The position numbers and the translations under genes were made by a program. A stretch of DNA of 39,059 nucleotides from positions 1 to 39,059 of the forward strand of contig NZ_BCVK01000017.1 in the NCBI RefSeq assembly GCF_001591705.1. Reading direction: 5' to 3'. The DNA comes from Lactococcus cremoris subsp. cremoris NBRC 100676. Its GTDB lineage: Bacteria; Bacillota; Bacilli; Lactobacillales; Streptococcaceae. The notes beneath the pieces are model-generated. The model worked only from the letters and a program-made list of their open reading frames with translations. It was not told the origin of the DNA and searched no databases. Shown here piece after piece: positions 23,789 to 32,708 of this stretch; the stretch's first letter is position 1; every line of letters starts with the position of its first letter.

Positions 23789-24547
23789 TTACAATGAAAA
23801 CATCAAAATCCCAGCTGCTACAGCCACATTTAAAGATTCCGCTTGTCCTGGCATGTCAATATGAACAAGCTTGTCAGCAGATTCCACGGCAAAGTCTGAT
23901 ACTCCAGCTCCTTCATTGCCCATGACCAAAGCAAAAGATGATTCCTCAACAGTTTTATAAGATACAGAATTTGCTGATAGCGTTGTTGTCAAAATTGAAA
24001 TTTTTGCTTGTTTGAGCGCAGCAAAACATTCTTCTTCATTCATGCGGGCAATCGCTAAATGAAAATTTGATCCTTGCATTGAACGCATAACCTTCGGACT
24101 ATAAAGGTCTGCCGTTTCACCAAGTAAAATAACAGCTGAAAAGCCGGCTGCATCAGCCGTTCTAATCATGGTTCCGACATTTCCTGGATCTTGCACATTT
24201 TCTAAAAGTAAAAATTTTGATGCTGAAAAATCAATAACTTCTTCAATTTTTGCCACTTCAGCAATCAGTCCTTGTGGACTTTCGCTGTCAGCTAAAGATT
24301 TTAGTACATCTTTACTGACCAGATTTACAGATAAGTCTGTCAGTGATTTTTCAGACCCAATCATTGCTGTCAGTTTAGCCAGCTTATTTTCTTCAACAAA
24401 AATTTGCTTTATTGAATGACCTGCTTTCAGTGCTTCCTCCAACAGATGAAATCCTTCGATGAGATATGAATTTTTGCGGTATTTTTTTGTCAGCAATTTT
24501 CTTGCTTCTTTAACTTTTTTATTATCTTTTGAACTGATGATTTCCAT
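23789..24547 (-). CDS. TrmH/SpoU-family RNA 2'-O-methyltransferase
   Basis: 252 residues. The N-terminal RNA-binding (L30e-like) part covers about residues 1-95 (KVKEARKLLTKKYRKNSYLIEGFHLLEEAL). The SPOUT catalytic domain carries the three SpoU motifs: NVQDPGNVGTMIRTADAAGF, FALVMGNEGAGVSD and MPGQAESLNVAVAAGILMF. It adds a methyl group from SAM to a ribose in rRNA or tRNA; the target is not decidable here. It is divergent from acylphosphatase with about 110 bases between them, the same pairing seen in many Lactobacillales. Confidence 0.93.
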   Translation of the reverse strand: MEIISSKDNKKVKEARKLLTKKYRKNSYLIEGFHLLEEALKAGHSIKQIFVEENKLAKLTAMIGSEKSLTDLSVNLVSKDVLKSLADSESPQGLIAEVAKIEEVIDFSASKFLLLENVQDPGNVGTMIRTADAAGFSAVILLGETADLYSPKVMRSMQGSNFHLAIARMNEEECFAALKQAKISILTTTLSANSVSYKTVEESSFALVMGNEGAGVSDFAVESADKLVHIDMPGQAESLNVAVAAGILMFSL

Positions 24548-24590
24548 TCTCTTATTTTATCAGATTTTTGCCAATCTTGCTTGTGCTTAT

Positions 24591-24615
24591 GCTATAATAA
24601 AAGAAAACGTTTTAA
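24591..24615 (+). promoter_or_regulatory. acylphosphatase promoter with a perfect cre site
   Basis: TGC-TATAAT (24591-24599) is an extended -10. AGAAAACGTTTTAA (24602-24615) matches all 14 positions of the lactococcal cre consensus WGWAARCGYTWWMA and covers the expected start site, a classic CcpA repression position. Regulation by CcpA is inferred. Confidence 0.5.
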
Positions 24616-24658
24616 ATAAACAAGTCACTTAATAATTTAACGAATGAAAGGAGCTAAA

Positions 24659-24952
24659 ATGTTCAAAGTAAAAATGATTGTTTCTGGACGAGTTCAAGGA
24701 GTCGGCTTTCGCTATTTTGTTATTATAAGTGCCCGTGAATTAGGAATTTTAGGTCGTATTTGGAATAATGATGATGGTACCGTTGGTATCCTTGCCCAAA
24801 CTGATGACTCCCAAAAATTAGAAGAATTTACGGCCCTTATTCGTGGCGAAAAATCTTCCAAAGGTCGTCTTTCTCCCTTTGCGAAAGTAACTTATGTCGA
24901 GTCGACTCCTACAAGTTTCCCTGATTTTACCGATTTTAATATCAAATATTAA
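24659..24952 (+). CDS. Acylphosphatase
   Basis: Hydrolyses acyl phosphates such as acetyl phosphate or 1,3-bisphosphoglycerate. 97 residues. The catalytic arginine is in GRVQGVGFRYFV and the catalytic asparagine in GRIWNNDDGTV, the two family signatures. The usual GWVRN is here GRIWNN. The start is ATG 24659 because AAAGGAG lies just before it. A frame open to 24644 is not favoured. Single gene with a cre-bearing promoter and a shared terminator. Confidence 0.93.
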   Translation: MFKVKMIVSGRVQGVGFRYFVIISARELGILGRIWNNDDGTVGILAQTDDSQKLEEFTALIRGEKSSKGRLSPFAKVTYVESTPTSFPDFTDFNIKY

Positions 24953-24987
24953 AAAAATACTGACAGATTTTCCGTCAGTATTTTTTT
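24951..24987. terminator. Bidirectional terminator
   Basis: A 17-bp stem, AAAAAAATACTGACAGA / TCCGTCAGTATTTTTTT (one A-C mismatch), 3-base loop. It overlaps the acylphosphatase stop and ends serB on the other strand. Confidence 0.93.
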
Positions 24988-24988
24988 A

Positions 24989-25651
24989 TCAATTTATAAG
25001 CGATTGCTTGTCAGTATATTTTTCCAGAAGTTCTAAAACCATCAATAAATTTCTTTTATCAATATGATAAGCCACAGCAGCTTTAACCGCTGGTTTTGCA
25101 CAAAAAGCAATTCCAAGACCAGCAGCATTTAACATCGGAATATCATTTGCCCCATCCCCAACAGCGACTACCTCAGACAAATCCAACTTATTTTCCTTGG
25201 CCCACTGCTTCAATCTTTCCAATTTGAAACTTTTATCGACAATCGTTCCATAAGTTTCGCCAGTCAAATAACCCTCTTGCACAGCCAACCGATTGGCAAA
25301 AACATAATCTAGTTTTAAATCTACAGCCAATTTATCCACAATTTCATGAAAACCACCCGAAACGACACCAACTTTCCAACCTCTGCCATGTAAAGTTTCA
25401 ATCAGCCCAGTCGCTCCATTTGTCAAATGAATTTCTTTATAAATTTCATCAAAAATCGTCGTTCGTAGCCCTGATAGTAAGGCTACTCTTTCTTTCAAAG
25501 CTTCTTTAAAGTCCAACTCGCCTGACATAGCAGCCTCCGTAATTTCAGAGATTTTTTCACCTAAGCCTGCTTTTTCTCCCAAGAGGTCAATGACTTCCTC
25601 CTCAATCAAGGTGCTATCGACATCCATCACAAGTAATCCTTTTACTGTCAT
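24989..25651 (-). CDS. serB: Phosphoserine phosphatase
   Basis: Last step of serine synthesis: O-phosphoserine to serine. 220 residues, the short form without an ACT domain. The HAD nucleophile motif DVDSTLIEEE is at residues 10-19, motif II at VGVVSGGF, and motif III/IV at VAVGDGANDIPMLNAAGLGIAFCAKP. It is the last gene of serC-serA-serB. The 45 bases between serA and serB hold no terminator. Confidence 0.96.
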   Translation of the reverse strand: MTVKGLLVMDVDSTLIEEEVIDLLGEKAGLGEKISEITEAAMSGELDFKEALKERVALLSGLRTTIFDEIYKEIHLTNGATGLIETLHGRGWKVGVVSGGFHEIVDKLAVDLKLDYVFANRLAVQEGYLTGETYGTIVDKSFKLERLKQWAKENKLDLSEVVAVGDGANDIPMLNAAGLGIAFCAKPAVKAAVAYHIDKRNLLMVLELLEKYTDKQSLIN

Positions 25652-25696
25652 TTTTCCTCTATCCTACTTGTCTTTCAAAAATATTTATGATCAAAT

Positions 25697-26893
25697 TTAA
25701 AATAAATTTGGATTCTCAATTAAACGTACACGCACAATATTTTCAGAAGCTTCAAAACGCGAAACCAAAGCGGCCAATTTTCTTTCGTCTTTTTCATCTA
25801 AATCAAGTAATGTATAAGCAAAATCCCCTTGACCACGATTGACAATGTTAGCGATATTAATATTTTCTTCGGCAACTGCTATAGAAATTTGCGCCACAAC
25901 GTTTGGCACATTTTTATTGATTAAGGTCACACGATAAGGCGTATTTAACTCTTGCAAAACACGCGGAAAGTTGACTGAATTAATAATCTCACCCGTTTTC
26001 AAATAGGTTTGAACAGAATCAAGAGCCATCCGAGTACAATTTAAGCTGGCTTCTGCTGTTGAGCCCCCTAAATGAGGAGTCAAAAAAACTTGAGGGTGAT
26101 GATAAAATTTTTCAGAACCAAAATCGGTGCCAAAGAAACGAACAATCCCTTCATCAATCGCCTTAAGAATGGCTTCTTTATCAGAAATCTCATCTCGAGC
26201 ATAATTCAGCAAAATCACTCCATTTTTACATTTTGATAAATTTTTCCAATTAAGCATTCCCTTTGTTTCATCAGTCGCTGGCGTGTGAACCGTAATATAA
26301 TCTGCTTTCTCAAAAATTTCTGACAAATCATTGACCCGTTTGACATGATGTGACAAATTCCAAGCATGCTCAATTGAGAGATATGGGTCATAACCAATCA
26401 CTTTCATCCCTAAACGCTGTGCATCATTAGCAACTTTTGAGCCAATATTTCCAAGACCAATCACACCTAAAGTTTTTCCAGAAATTTCTGAACCAGAAAA
26501 TGCTTTTTTCCCGTTTTCAACTGCAACGTCAATGGCCTTATCATTTCCTTTTTGTCCTGTCAGCCATTTATTGGCAGGTTTCAAATTACGGGTCCCAAAA
26601 ATCATCATTGACAAGACCAACTCTTTGACCGCATTAGCATTCCCACCAGGGGCATTAAATACAACAATTCCTTTGCTTGCGCATTTTTCAATCGGGATAT
26701 TATTAAATCCAGCCCCCGCACGTCCAATGGCCAACAGTTCTTTTGAAAATTCATAATCATGAAAAGGTTGGGCACGACAAATAAAAGCGTCCGCTTTGTT
26801 TTCTGGTACTTGATTGACAGCAAATTGTTCGCCAACTTCATCCAGAGCAACTTGGTCAATATTATTTCCTATTGTTTTAATCTGATAAGTCAT
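25697..26893 (-). CDS. serA: D-3-phosphoglycerate dehydrogenase
   Basis: First step of serine synthesis: oxidises 3-phosphoglycerate with NAD+. 398 residues. The NAD-binding motif is [17 protein letters not shown]. The catalytic Arg, Glu and His lie in NYARDEI, the following GTDFGSE region, and [13 protein letters not shown]-terminal ACT domain (about 320-398, [26 protein letters not shown]) suggests serine feedback. It is much shorter than the Bacillus form and resembles the ACT-only type. The start overlaps the serC stop by four bases (ATGA), so translation is coupled. Confidence 0.96.
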   Translation of the reverse strand: MTYQIKTIGNNIDQVALDEVGEQFAVNQVPENKADAFICRAQPFHDYEFSKELLAIGRAGAGFNNIPIEKCASKGIVVFNAPGGNANAVKELVLSMMIFGTRNLKPANKWLTGQKGNDKAIDVAVENGKKAFSGSEISGKTLGVIGLGNIGSKVANDAQRLGMKVIGYDPYLSIEHAWNLSHHVKRVNDLSEIFEKADYITVHTPATDETKGMLNWKNLSKCKNGVILLNYARDEISDKEAILKAIDEGIVRFFGTDFGSEKFYHHPQVFLTPHLGGSTAEASLNCTRMALDSVQTYLKTGEIINSVNFPRVLQELNTPYRVTLINKNVPNVVAQISIAVAEENINIANIVNRGQGDFAYTLLDLDEKDERKLAALVSRFEASENIVRVRLIENPNLF

Positions 26894-27987
26894 TTATTTT
26901 CCTCTTCAAATTCCTTCATAAATTTAACCAATTCAAGCACACCTTCTATTGGAAAAGCGTTGTAGATACTTGCTCGCATTCCCCCAACCGACCGATGACC
27001 TTTGATTGATTTAAAACCTTTTTCTTCGGCTTTTTGCACAAATAAAGCATCCAGTTCCTTACTTGGACTGGTAAAGACAACATTACATATCGACCGCTCT
27101 GCTTCATTTAGAACTGGGCTCTGATAAAAATCCGACTGGTCAATTAAATCATAAAACATCCGAGCTTTTTGACGATTTATTGCTTCAAGTTTTTTAACTC
27201 CGCCTTGTTCTTTGACCCATTTGAAAACTAAACCAGCCAAATAAATAGCAAAGGTTGGCGGTGTATTATACATAGAGCCATTCTGAGCCAAAATACGGTA
27301 GTCCATCATTGATGAAAGACTTTCTTTTTGATTCAATAAATCTTCACGAATAATGACAATTGTCAAACCGGCAATCCCTAGATTTTTTTGAGCTCCAGCA
27401 TAAATTAAACCAAATTTACTCACATCATAATCAAATGCCAAAATATTTGAACTCATATCAGCAATTAAAGGAACAGAATTAACTTCTGGTAGATTTTCTG
27501 GAAAAATAGTCGTTCCTTCAATGGTATTATTTGTTGTTATATGCAAATAAGCTGCCATTTTCTCATCAACTTTGGACTTATCAATTTTCAAAAGATGATT
27601 ATAATGTTCTGATTGAGTTGAGCCCAAACTGATTGCTTCAAAATCTAAGGTCTGACTCAATTTTACTGCCTCATCATAAGCCTTTTTTCCAAAAGCCCCT
27701 GAGATTGCATAATAAGCTTTTTTCCCAAGAGCCAAATTCATTGGAATCATTGAGAATTGAGTCGAAGCCCCGCCTTGTAAAAATAATATTTTATAGTTTT
27801 GAGGAATGGACATCAAGTCACGCAAATTACTTTGCGCCTCATCAATGACTTCTTGAAAAGATTTGGATCGATGTGAAATTTCCATCACTGACATACCGCT
27901 TTTTTCAAAGTCTAACAGTTCTTCTTGAACTTTTTTTAAAACTTCCTTTGGAAGTACACTAGGTCCTGCACCAAAATTATAAATCAT
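26890..27987 (-). CDS. serC: Phosphoserine aminotransferase
   Basis: Second step of serine synthesis: 3-phosphohydroxypyruvate plus glutamate to phosphoserine, with PLP. 365 residues. The N-terminus [15 protein letters not shown] and the PLP lysine segment [18 protein letters not shown] are diagnostic. The C-terminal [22 protein letters not shown] is the class V substrate-binding end. The start is ATG 27987, as GAGGAAG is well spaced from it; the upstream in-frame GTG is too close. It is the first gene of the operon, behind a promoter with a CodY-like box. Confidence 0.96.
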   Translation of the reverse strand: MIYNFGAGPSVLPKEVLKKVQEELLDFEKSGMSVMEISHRSKSFQEVIDEAQSNLRDLMSIPQNYKILFLQGGASTQFSMIPMNLALGKKAYYAISGAFGKKAYDEAVKLSQTLDFEAISLGSTQSEHYNHLLKIDKSKVDEKMAAYLHITTNNTIEGTTIFPENLPEVNSVPLIADMSSNILAFDYDVSKFGLIYAGAQKNLGIAGLTIVIIREDLLNQKESLSSMMDYRILAQNGSMYNTPPTFAIYLAGLVFKWVKEQGGVKKLEAINRQKARMFYDLIDQSDFYQSPVLNEAERSICNVVFTSPSKELDALFVQKAEEKGFKSIKGHRSVGGMRASIYNAFPIEGVLELVKFMKEFEEENK

Positions 27988-28021
27988 CGATTTCACTTCC
28001 TCAAATTATTTATTAATCACT

Positions 28022-28049
28022 ATTATAATATAATTTTCTGATAATTCAA
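28022..28049 (-). promoter_or_regulatory. serCAB promoter with a CodY-like box
   Basis: On the minus strand TTGAAT (28044-28049), a 16-base spacer and TATAAT (28022-28027). AATTTTCTGATAATT (28032-28046, + strand) matches the CodY consensus AATTTTCWGAAAATT at 14 of 15 positions and fills the spacer. Repression by CodY in amino-acid-rich conditions is inferred. Confidence 0.6.
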
Positions 28050-28057
28050 ATATAAAA

Positions 28058-28113
28058 AAATACTGTTCGACAAAAATCACATCAATGATGTGAACTTCTG
28101 TCTAAACAGCATT
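28058..28113 (-). terminator. Terminator of the PvaA-like gene, nested stem
   Basis: On the minus strand, outer arms AAATGCTGTT / AACAGTATTT enclose a second stem (ACA...TGT) and an inner hairpin TCACATCA-T-TGATGTGA. A TTTTTTT run follows. The inner hairpin resembles the extra hairpin in repeat copy B (22087-22194). Confidence 0.75.
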
Positions 28114-28716
28114 TTACCAATTTAATAAATCAAGTAATAACATGTTCCATTCAACTTCTTTGGCGTAAAAAATATTTCCACCATTAGAATAGAGCTTTCC
28201 TTGGTTGTAAAATAAAGAATCAAAAGTCAAATGATAATAAGTCTCACCAGTCGTATTTCCTAAACTTGGGGCAACGACATCTTTGGAATATGCTTTTGAA
28301 AGAGCAATCGTATTCTTGGCTCCATGGGCCGCAATATAATCAACATAAGCTCTTCCATAGTTATAGGCCTGAACTCCCGTCCAAGCATCAACTTTCTTTT
28401 CTGATGCGTATTCTAATACCTTTGAAAGATTAGCAATCCCCTGTTTGATACTTTCTTCCTCTGTGGAAAAGGTATTTGTTTTTCCATTCAAGCTTTCGCT
28501 GGACTGCATGATATCAACTTGTTTTCCTTTAGTTTCAGTATAAATAATCGCAAGCGCTAACTTTGTATCCCCGCTTAAACCTTGTGCTTTCAGGGTTTTC
28601 TCAACCTCTGCTTCATAAGACATTACATGTTTCACATTTTCATGCATACGGTAAACGTAAAAACCACCGAATACAAGAAGTATCAGCATTATTAATCCAA
28701 TTAATTTTTTAAACAT
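28114..28716 (-). CDS. PvaA-like lysozyme-family membrane-anchored protein
   Basis: 200 residues. An N-terminal uncleaved signal anchor (about 4-22, KLIGLIMLILLVFGGFYVY) is followed by a lysozyme-like domain (PF13702 type): LALAIIYTETKGKQVDIMQSSES, with the candidate catalytic glutamate in TETKG, then SIKQGIANLSKVL, AWTGVQAYNYGRAYVDYI and the C-terminal YYHLTFDSLFYNQGKLYSNGGNIFYAKEVEWN. It matches the pneumococcal vaccine antigen A family, found near glyA in streptococci. It probably cleaves peptidoglycan. It lies downstream of glyA but has its own promoter and terminator. Confidence 0.85.
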   Translation of the reverse strand: MFKKLIGLIMLILLVFGGFYVYRMHENVKHVMSYEAEVEKTLKAQGLSGDTKLALAIIYTETKGKQVDIMQSSESLNGKTNTFSTEEESIKQGIANLSKVLEYASEKKVDAWTGVQAYNYGRAYVDYIAAHGAKNTIALSKAYSKDVVAPSLGNTTGETYYHLTFDSLFYNQGKLYSNGGNIFYAKEVEWNMLLLDLLNW

Positions 28717-28736
28717 ATCACTTACCTAAATTTTTC

Positions 28737-28831
28737 TGACCGACTTTTAATTAATTCTCTTCAATTAATTTTTTCACTAGTACATTTCAATATTTTTATG
28801 CGGTCATTTTTATATAAGTTCTATTATAACA
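28737..28831 (-). promoter_or_regulatory. Promoter and folded leader of the PvaA-like gene
   Basis: An extended -10, TGT-TATAAT, on the minus strand (28823-28831). The leader folds: TGACCG (from 28806) pairs with CGGTCA (to 28737), and inside is AATTAATT-GAAGAG-AATTAATT (28749-28770). The function is unknown. Confidence 0.4.
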
Positions 28832-28857
28832 CTTCTCGTTTAAATTTAACTTAATAT

Positions 28858-28893
28858 AAAAAAATTAGACAAAAATTATTGTCTAATTTTTTT
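28858..28893 (-). terminator. Terminator of glyA
   Basis: A perfect 15-bp stem AAAAAAATTAGACAA / TTGTCTAATTTTTTT with a 6-base loop, beginning 3 bases past the glyA stop. Confidence 0.92.
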
Positions 28894-28896
28894 ATA

Positions 28897-30144
28897 TTAT
28901 AATGGGAATTGATGTGTTAACTCTAAAGCAGCTTTTCTAACTTCTTCGAGTTTTTCTTGGTTGTCATGATTAACCAAGGCATTAGAAACTAATTGAGCAA
29001 CTTTTCGAGCTTCAGCTTCCTTAAATCCTCTTGATGTGATTGCTGCCGCACCAATTCGCACTCCTGAGGTTTTAAATGGAGATAAAGTTTCGTCTGGTAT
29101 GGCCTCTTTATTAAGCGTGATATGAACGCTATCTAATAAGTCCTGTGCTTCTTTCCCATTAATTCCAAGATCTAAGACCTTCAAATTAAGTAAGTGATTA
29201 TCTGAGCCTCCTGCAATCAAACGTAGTCCTTCAACCTTAGCAAACTCATCAGCCATTGCTTGAGTATTTTTAATGACTTGTTCAATATATGTAGCAAATT
29301 CTGGGTCAAGTGCTTCTTTAAAAGCGACTGCTTTAGCAGCAATCACGTGTTCTAAAGGTCCACCTTGCGTTCCAGGGAAAATTGCAGAATTGATTTTTTT
29401 AGCCAAGACTTCATCATTGGTTAAAATCATTCCACCGCGTGGGCCTCTTAAAGTTTTATGAGTTGTTGTTGTGACAACATCAGCATAAGGAAGTGGATTG
29501 GGGTGAGCACCAGTAGCCACTAAACCAGCAATATGAGCCATATCAACCATTAATTTCGCACCAACGCTATCAGCAATCTGACGGAATTTAGCAAAATCAA
29601 TCAAACGTGAATAGGCAGAAGCCCCTGCCACAATCAGTTTAGGTTGAACTTCTTTAGCAATTTTAAGAATTTCTTCATAATCTAAAAGCTCTGTTTGAGG
29701 ATTTACCCCATAAGGGACAAAATGATAAGTTTTTCCTGAAAAATTGACTGAAGCTCCGTGCGTCAAATGACCACCAGCGTTTAAATCCATTCCTAGAACT
29801 GTATCTCCTGATTGAATTAATGCCATATAGGCTGCAGCATTGGCTTGAGAACCTGAGTGAGGTTGAACATTGACAAATTTTGCACCGAAAAGTTCTTTTG
29901 CACGGTCAATTGCCAAATTTTCCACAACATCAACCGCTTCTGTACCACCATAGTAACGTTTCCCTGGGTATCCTTCGGCATATTTATTCGTCAAAACAGA
30001 ACCTTGTGCTGCCATCACTGCCTTTGAAACAATATTTTCAGAAGCAATTAATTCAATATTTTGTTGCTGGCGAATTTCCTCAGCATGAATGGCCGCCCAC
30101 AATTCTGGGTCAAAGCTTTCAAAATCTTCTTTATCAAAAATCAT
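28897..30144 (-). CDS. glyA: Serine hydroxymethyltransferase
   Basis: Converts serine and tetrahydrofolate to glycine and 5,10-methylene-THF, the main source of one-carbon units for purines and thymidylate. 415 residues. PLP lysine motif [19 protein letters not shown] is intact. Other marks are [11 protein letters not shown] near the N-terminus, [13 protein letters not shown], and [20 protein letters not shown] precedes ATG 30144. It has its own promoter with a PurBox, so it is likely activated by PurR when purines are low. It draws on the serine made by the serCAB operon 2 kb downstream. Confidence 0.98.
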   Translation of the reverse strand: MIFDKEDFESFDPELWAAIHAEEIRQQQNIELIASENIVSKAVMAAQGSVLTNKYAEGYPGKRYYGGTEAVDVVENLAIDRAKELFGAKFVNVQPHSGSQANAAAYMALIQSGDTVLGMDLNAGGHLTHGASVNFSGKTYHFVPYGVNPQTELLDYEEILKIAKEVQPKLIVAGASAYSRLIDFAKFRQIADSVGAKLMVDMAHIAGLVATGAHPNPLPYADVVTTTTHKTLRGPRGGMILTNDEVLAKKINSAIFPGTQGGPLEHVIAAKAVAFKEALDPEFATYIEQVIKNTQAMADEFAKVEGLRLIAGGSDNHLLNLKVLDLGINGKEAQDLLDSVHITLNKEAIPDETLSPFKTSGVRIGAAAITSRGFKEAEARKVAQLVSNALVNHDNQEKLEEVRKAALELTHQFPL

Positions 30145-30273
30145 TCGTTCTCCTTGTATGTCTATTGGGGATATTTTTAAAAATATAAGTAGAATTTTAT
30201 AGTCTTAAACGCTATAAACTTAATCAGTTAAATTATGATTTACTTTCGCAAGCAAACTTTTAACTCTAAAACT

Positions 30274-30349
30274 ATTATATCGGCTAAAGCACATTTTTTG
30301 AAATATGTTGGCTTAGAAATCTTCAGCTTGCCAAAGATTGTTCGGAAAT
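30274..30349 (-). promoter_or_regulatory. glyA promoter with a PurBox
   Basis: On the minus strand TTCAAA (30297-30302), 17 bases, TATAAT (30274-30279). ATTTCCGAACAAT (30337-30349) matches the lactococcal PurBox AWWWCCGAACWWT at all 13 positions. Its centre is about 76 bases upstream of the expected start site, the spacing known for PurR activation in L. lactis. The -35 is not strong, as expected for an activated promoter. Confidence 0.8.
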
Positions 30350-30376
30350 TTTTAGATTACTTTTTCTCAGCATATT

Positions 30377-31297
30377 TTATTCAATTTGTCCAAGTTCAGG
30401 AACTTTTTTAAGTAGTTCTGCCTTAGTTACTGCCCCTTGACGTAATAATTTTGGTTTTTCTTGCGTCAAATCAATGATGGTCGTATCTAATCCATAGATG
30501 TTATCATCTTGAACAGCGACTGCAGCATTTTCCAAAATTTCTTGACTTAGATCGGCAAAGAAACTTGGACTTTTAGAACCGGTTAAATTAGCGGAAGGTC
30601 CAACCAAAACACCGACTTCTTTAATTATTTTTTGGGTCACTGCTATGTTGGGCATTCTAAAACCAACAGTGCTTTTGCCAATATGAATCCATTCAGGAAC
30701 TTCGCTAGAAGCTTCTAAAATGATAGTTAGAGGACCAGGAAGAAATGCATCAACAATTTTACCTAAATAATCTGGTGGGTTGATGGAATATTTTAGAATA
30801 TCTTCAAAACTTGAAACATTCATATTTAAAGCTTTTTCGGTTGGACGTCCTTTAACCGAATAAAGTTTTTGGACCGCTTGCTCATTCATGGCATCTGCAA
30901 ATAAACCATAAACTGTTTCAGTTGGTAAAACCACTAATTGTCCATTTTTTAGCGCTTTTACTGCTCTCGCTGTCATTCGATTTTTACTATTATTTTCTTT
31001 TTCTGATTGTTTATCTAAATCTTTTTGCAGTTTATTTGCTTCAATAAAAAAATTTTCTCTGATATCTTTCAAATCATCTGGTACTTTATAAGGACGGCGA
31101 AAAAGAAAGCCAATAATACCATAAAATCCACCTTCAACTTTTTCAAGTTCATTAGCAAAATTATTGAGTCCGCCTTGAACAAAGTTCAAAGTTTCTTTAG
31201 CTTGGTCTATCTTGTTGGATTCAATCAAAGTTTTGACATCTTTTAATTGCACTTGCAAAAAAGAGGACATCGTACGCAAATCATTTTCAACTTTCAT
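30377..31297 (-). CDS. Sua5/YciO/YrdC-family protein with an N-terminal extension
   Basis: 306 residues. Residues about 108-306 form the YrdC domain that makes threonylcarbamoyl-AMP for tRNA t6A37: LPTETVYGLFADAMNEQAVQKLYSVKGRPTEKALNM, then FLPGPLTIILE and VGPSANLTGSKSP. It ends without the extra Sua5 domain. Residues 1-107 are a helical, charged extension (SSFLQVQLKDVKTLIESNKIDQAKETL...DKQSEKENNSKN) that I do not recognise. The ATG 31297 overlaps the GNAT stop (ATGA). An internal ATG just before the domain lacks a ribosome binding site, so the extension is probably translated. Confidence 0.87.
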   Translation of the reverse strand: MKVENDLRTMSSFLQVQLKDVKTLIESNKIDQAKETLNFVQGGLNNFANELEKVEGGFYGIIGFLFRRPYKVPDDLKDIRENFFIEANKLQKDLDKQSEKENNSKNRMTARAVKALKNGQLVVLPTETVYGLFADAMNEQAVQKLYSVKGRPTEKALNMNVSSFEDILKYSINPPDYLGKIVDAFLPGPLTIILEASSEVPEWIHIGKSTVGFRMPNIAVTQKIIKEVGVLVGPSANLTGSKSPSFFADLSQEILENAAVAVQDDNIYGLDTTIIDLTQEKPKLLRQGAVTKAELLKKVPELGQIE

Positions 31298-31758
31298 TTT
31301 AACTTCTTTCTTAAATATATTTTATCTTTTAATTGCTGTTTCCCTTCAAAAATGGGTTGGTCATAATTTTCAACAAAATAATTGCTTATTATATGAGTAA
31401 TTTCAAAACCACATTTTTCATAAAATTCAACATTCCCTGAAATATCATCTGTTCCAAGAATAAGCTCATCAGCTGCTAAATTTTCTTTCAAATAAGTGAT
31501 AAGTTGCTTCATCATTTGCTGACCAAATCCCTGTCCTTGAAAACTAGTTTCTACAGCGAAATTCTCAATTTCAAAAGTATTTTTTTGTTTTTTTATGACT
31601 ACAGCACAAGCAACGGTCTTACCATTTTTTAATGACAGAGTAAATAAATCACCATTTTCCAGATAATTTTCTAAATGCGGACCATCATCAGCTAATAATA
31701 ATATTTGTAAAAAATCTTTTTTTTGCTGAAATACTTGTTCAAAAATTAAAGAATTCAT
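31294..31758 (-). CDS. GNAT-family N-acetyltransferase
   Basis: 154 residues. The acetyl-CoA motif A is seen as FEIENFAVETSFQGQGFGQQMMKQLITYLKE (the QGQGFG turn), and motif B as VEFYEKCGFEITHIISNYF. The substrate is unknown. The start is ATG 31758, behind AAGGAG; a frame open to 31779 is not favoured. It sits between prmC and sua5, the same order seen around prfA-prmC in streptococci, and overlaps the sua5 start by four bases. Confidence 0.9.
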   Translation of the reverse strand: MNSLIFEQVFQQKKDFLQILLLADDGPHLENYLENGDLFTLSLKNGKTVACAVVIKKQKNTFEIENFAVETSFQGQGFGQQMMKQLITYLKENLAADELILGTDDISGNVEFYEKCGFEITHIISNYFVENYDQPIFEGKQQLKDKIYLRKKLK

Positions 31759-31788
31759 TTTTCTCCTTAAATATACCAACAGTAGCTT

Positions 31789-32604
31789 TTATCGTTTGAC
31801 ACTAATCATTCTATCTTTTCCAAATATATCCTGGTGAATACTAACAAGCCTGTCAGTAAATTTTTCTTGAAAAATAGCTTGAACAGCTTTTCCTTGCTTA
31901 TAGCCAATTTCCAAATAAATTTTTCCATCATCTGTCAGATGGTTGACCGCTTGGTCAGCAATTTTTTGGTAAATTGCTAAACCTTGATTTTGGGCAAAAA
32001 GGGCCAAATCAGGCTCATATTTAATGACAGAATCATCCATTTCATACGTTTCATCAAAAGCAATATAGGGGGGATTGGAAACTATGATATCAAACCTGTC
32101 AGTAAGTTCATCCATCACATCTGATTGAATAAATTCCAAATTGACATGATTCATTTTCGCATTTTCAGCCGCCAATTCTAGCGCATTTTGTGAAATGTCA
32201 GAAGCTTTTACTGACCAATTTTGCCGAGCTTTAGCTAAAGAAATTGCAATTGCTCCGGAGCCCGTTCCAATATCTAAAATTTTCAGCGAATCATTGTTAT
32301 TTTCAGTTAAAATCATTTCAACTAATTCTTCAGTTTCTGGACGTGGAATGAGCACTCGCTCATCAACCTTAAATTTTAATTCATAAAATTCTGCCCAGCC
32401 CACAATATATTGTGGGGGTTCGTTTTTAATCAAACGTTCTGATAGCTCTGTCAGTAAATTTAACTCTTGGTCAGTAATTTTTTCACGCATTAAATTCAAC
32501 CAAGATAACTTATTAAGTTCATGTAAATTTCGCCAGACAAACTCTAACTCAAAAGGTTCTTCTAAATCTGCTGATAAAGTTCGCACAGCTTCAATCCAAA
32601 GCAT
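31789..32604 (-). CDS. prmC: Release factor glutamine methyltransferase PrmC
   Basis: Methylates the glutamine of the GGQ motif in release factors, here the product of the nearby prfA. 271 residues. An N-terminal helical domain (about 1-80) precedes the Rossmann SAM fold: ILDIGTGSGAIAISLAK, then DIIVSNPPYIAFDE with the catalytic NPPY. The partner substrate gene prfA is 1.5 kb upstream on the same strand, separated by two other genes. An extended -10 (TGC-TATACT, 32666-32674) lies about 60 bases upstream. Confidence 0.95.
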   Translation of the reverse strand: MLWIEAVRTLSADLEEPFELEFVWRNLHELNKLSWLNLMREKITDQELNLLTELSERLIKNEPPQYIVGWAEFYELKFKVDERVLIPRPETEELVEMILTENNNDSLKILDIGTGSGAIAISLAKARQNWSVKASDISQNALELAAENAKMNHVNLEFIQSDVMDELTDRFDIIVSNPPYIAFDETYEMDDSVIKYEPDLALFAQNQGLAIYQKIADQAVNHLTDDGKIYLEIGYKQGKAVQAIFQEKFTDRLVSIHQDIFGKDRMISVKR

Positions 32605-32665
32605 TATACTTTTCCACTTTCTAAGACTTTTTATTTTTTCTAATCTCTTTTAAATTACTCTTTCA

Positions 32666-32699
32666 AGTATAGCAAAAAAGCCCAATAAAATCAGGCTTT
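32666..32699 (-). terminator. Terminator of the nitroreductase gene, overlapping the prmC promoter
   Basis: AAAGCC / GGCTTT stem (32677-32699) with an 11-base loop and TTTT tail on the minus strand. TGC-TATACT (32666-32674), a likely extended -10 for prmC, begins within the tail. Confidence 0.65.
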
Positions 32700-32708
32700 A
32701 TCAACTTA

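Noticed and set aside
27988-28057. Possible serine T-box ahead of serC
   Set aside because: The leader is too short and has neither the T-box sequence nor an antiterminator.
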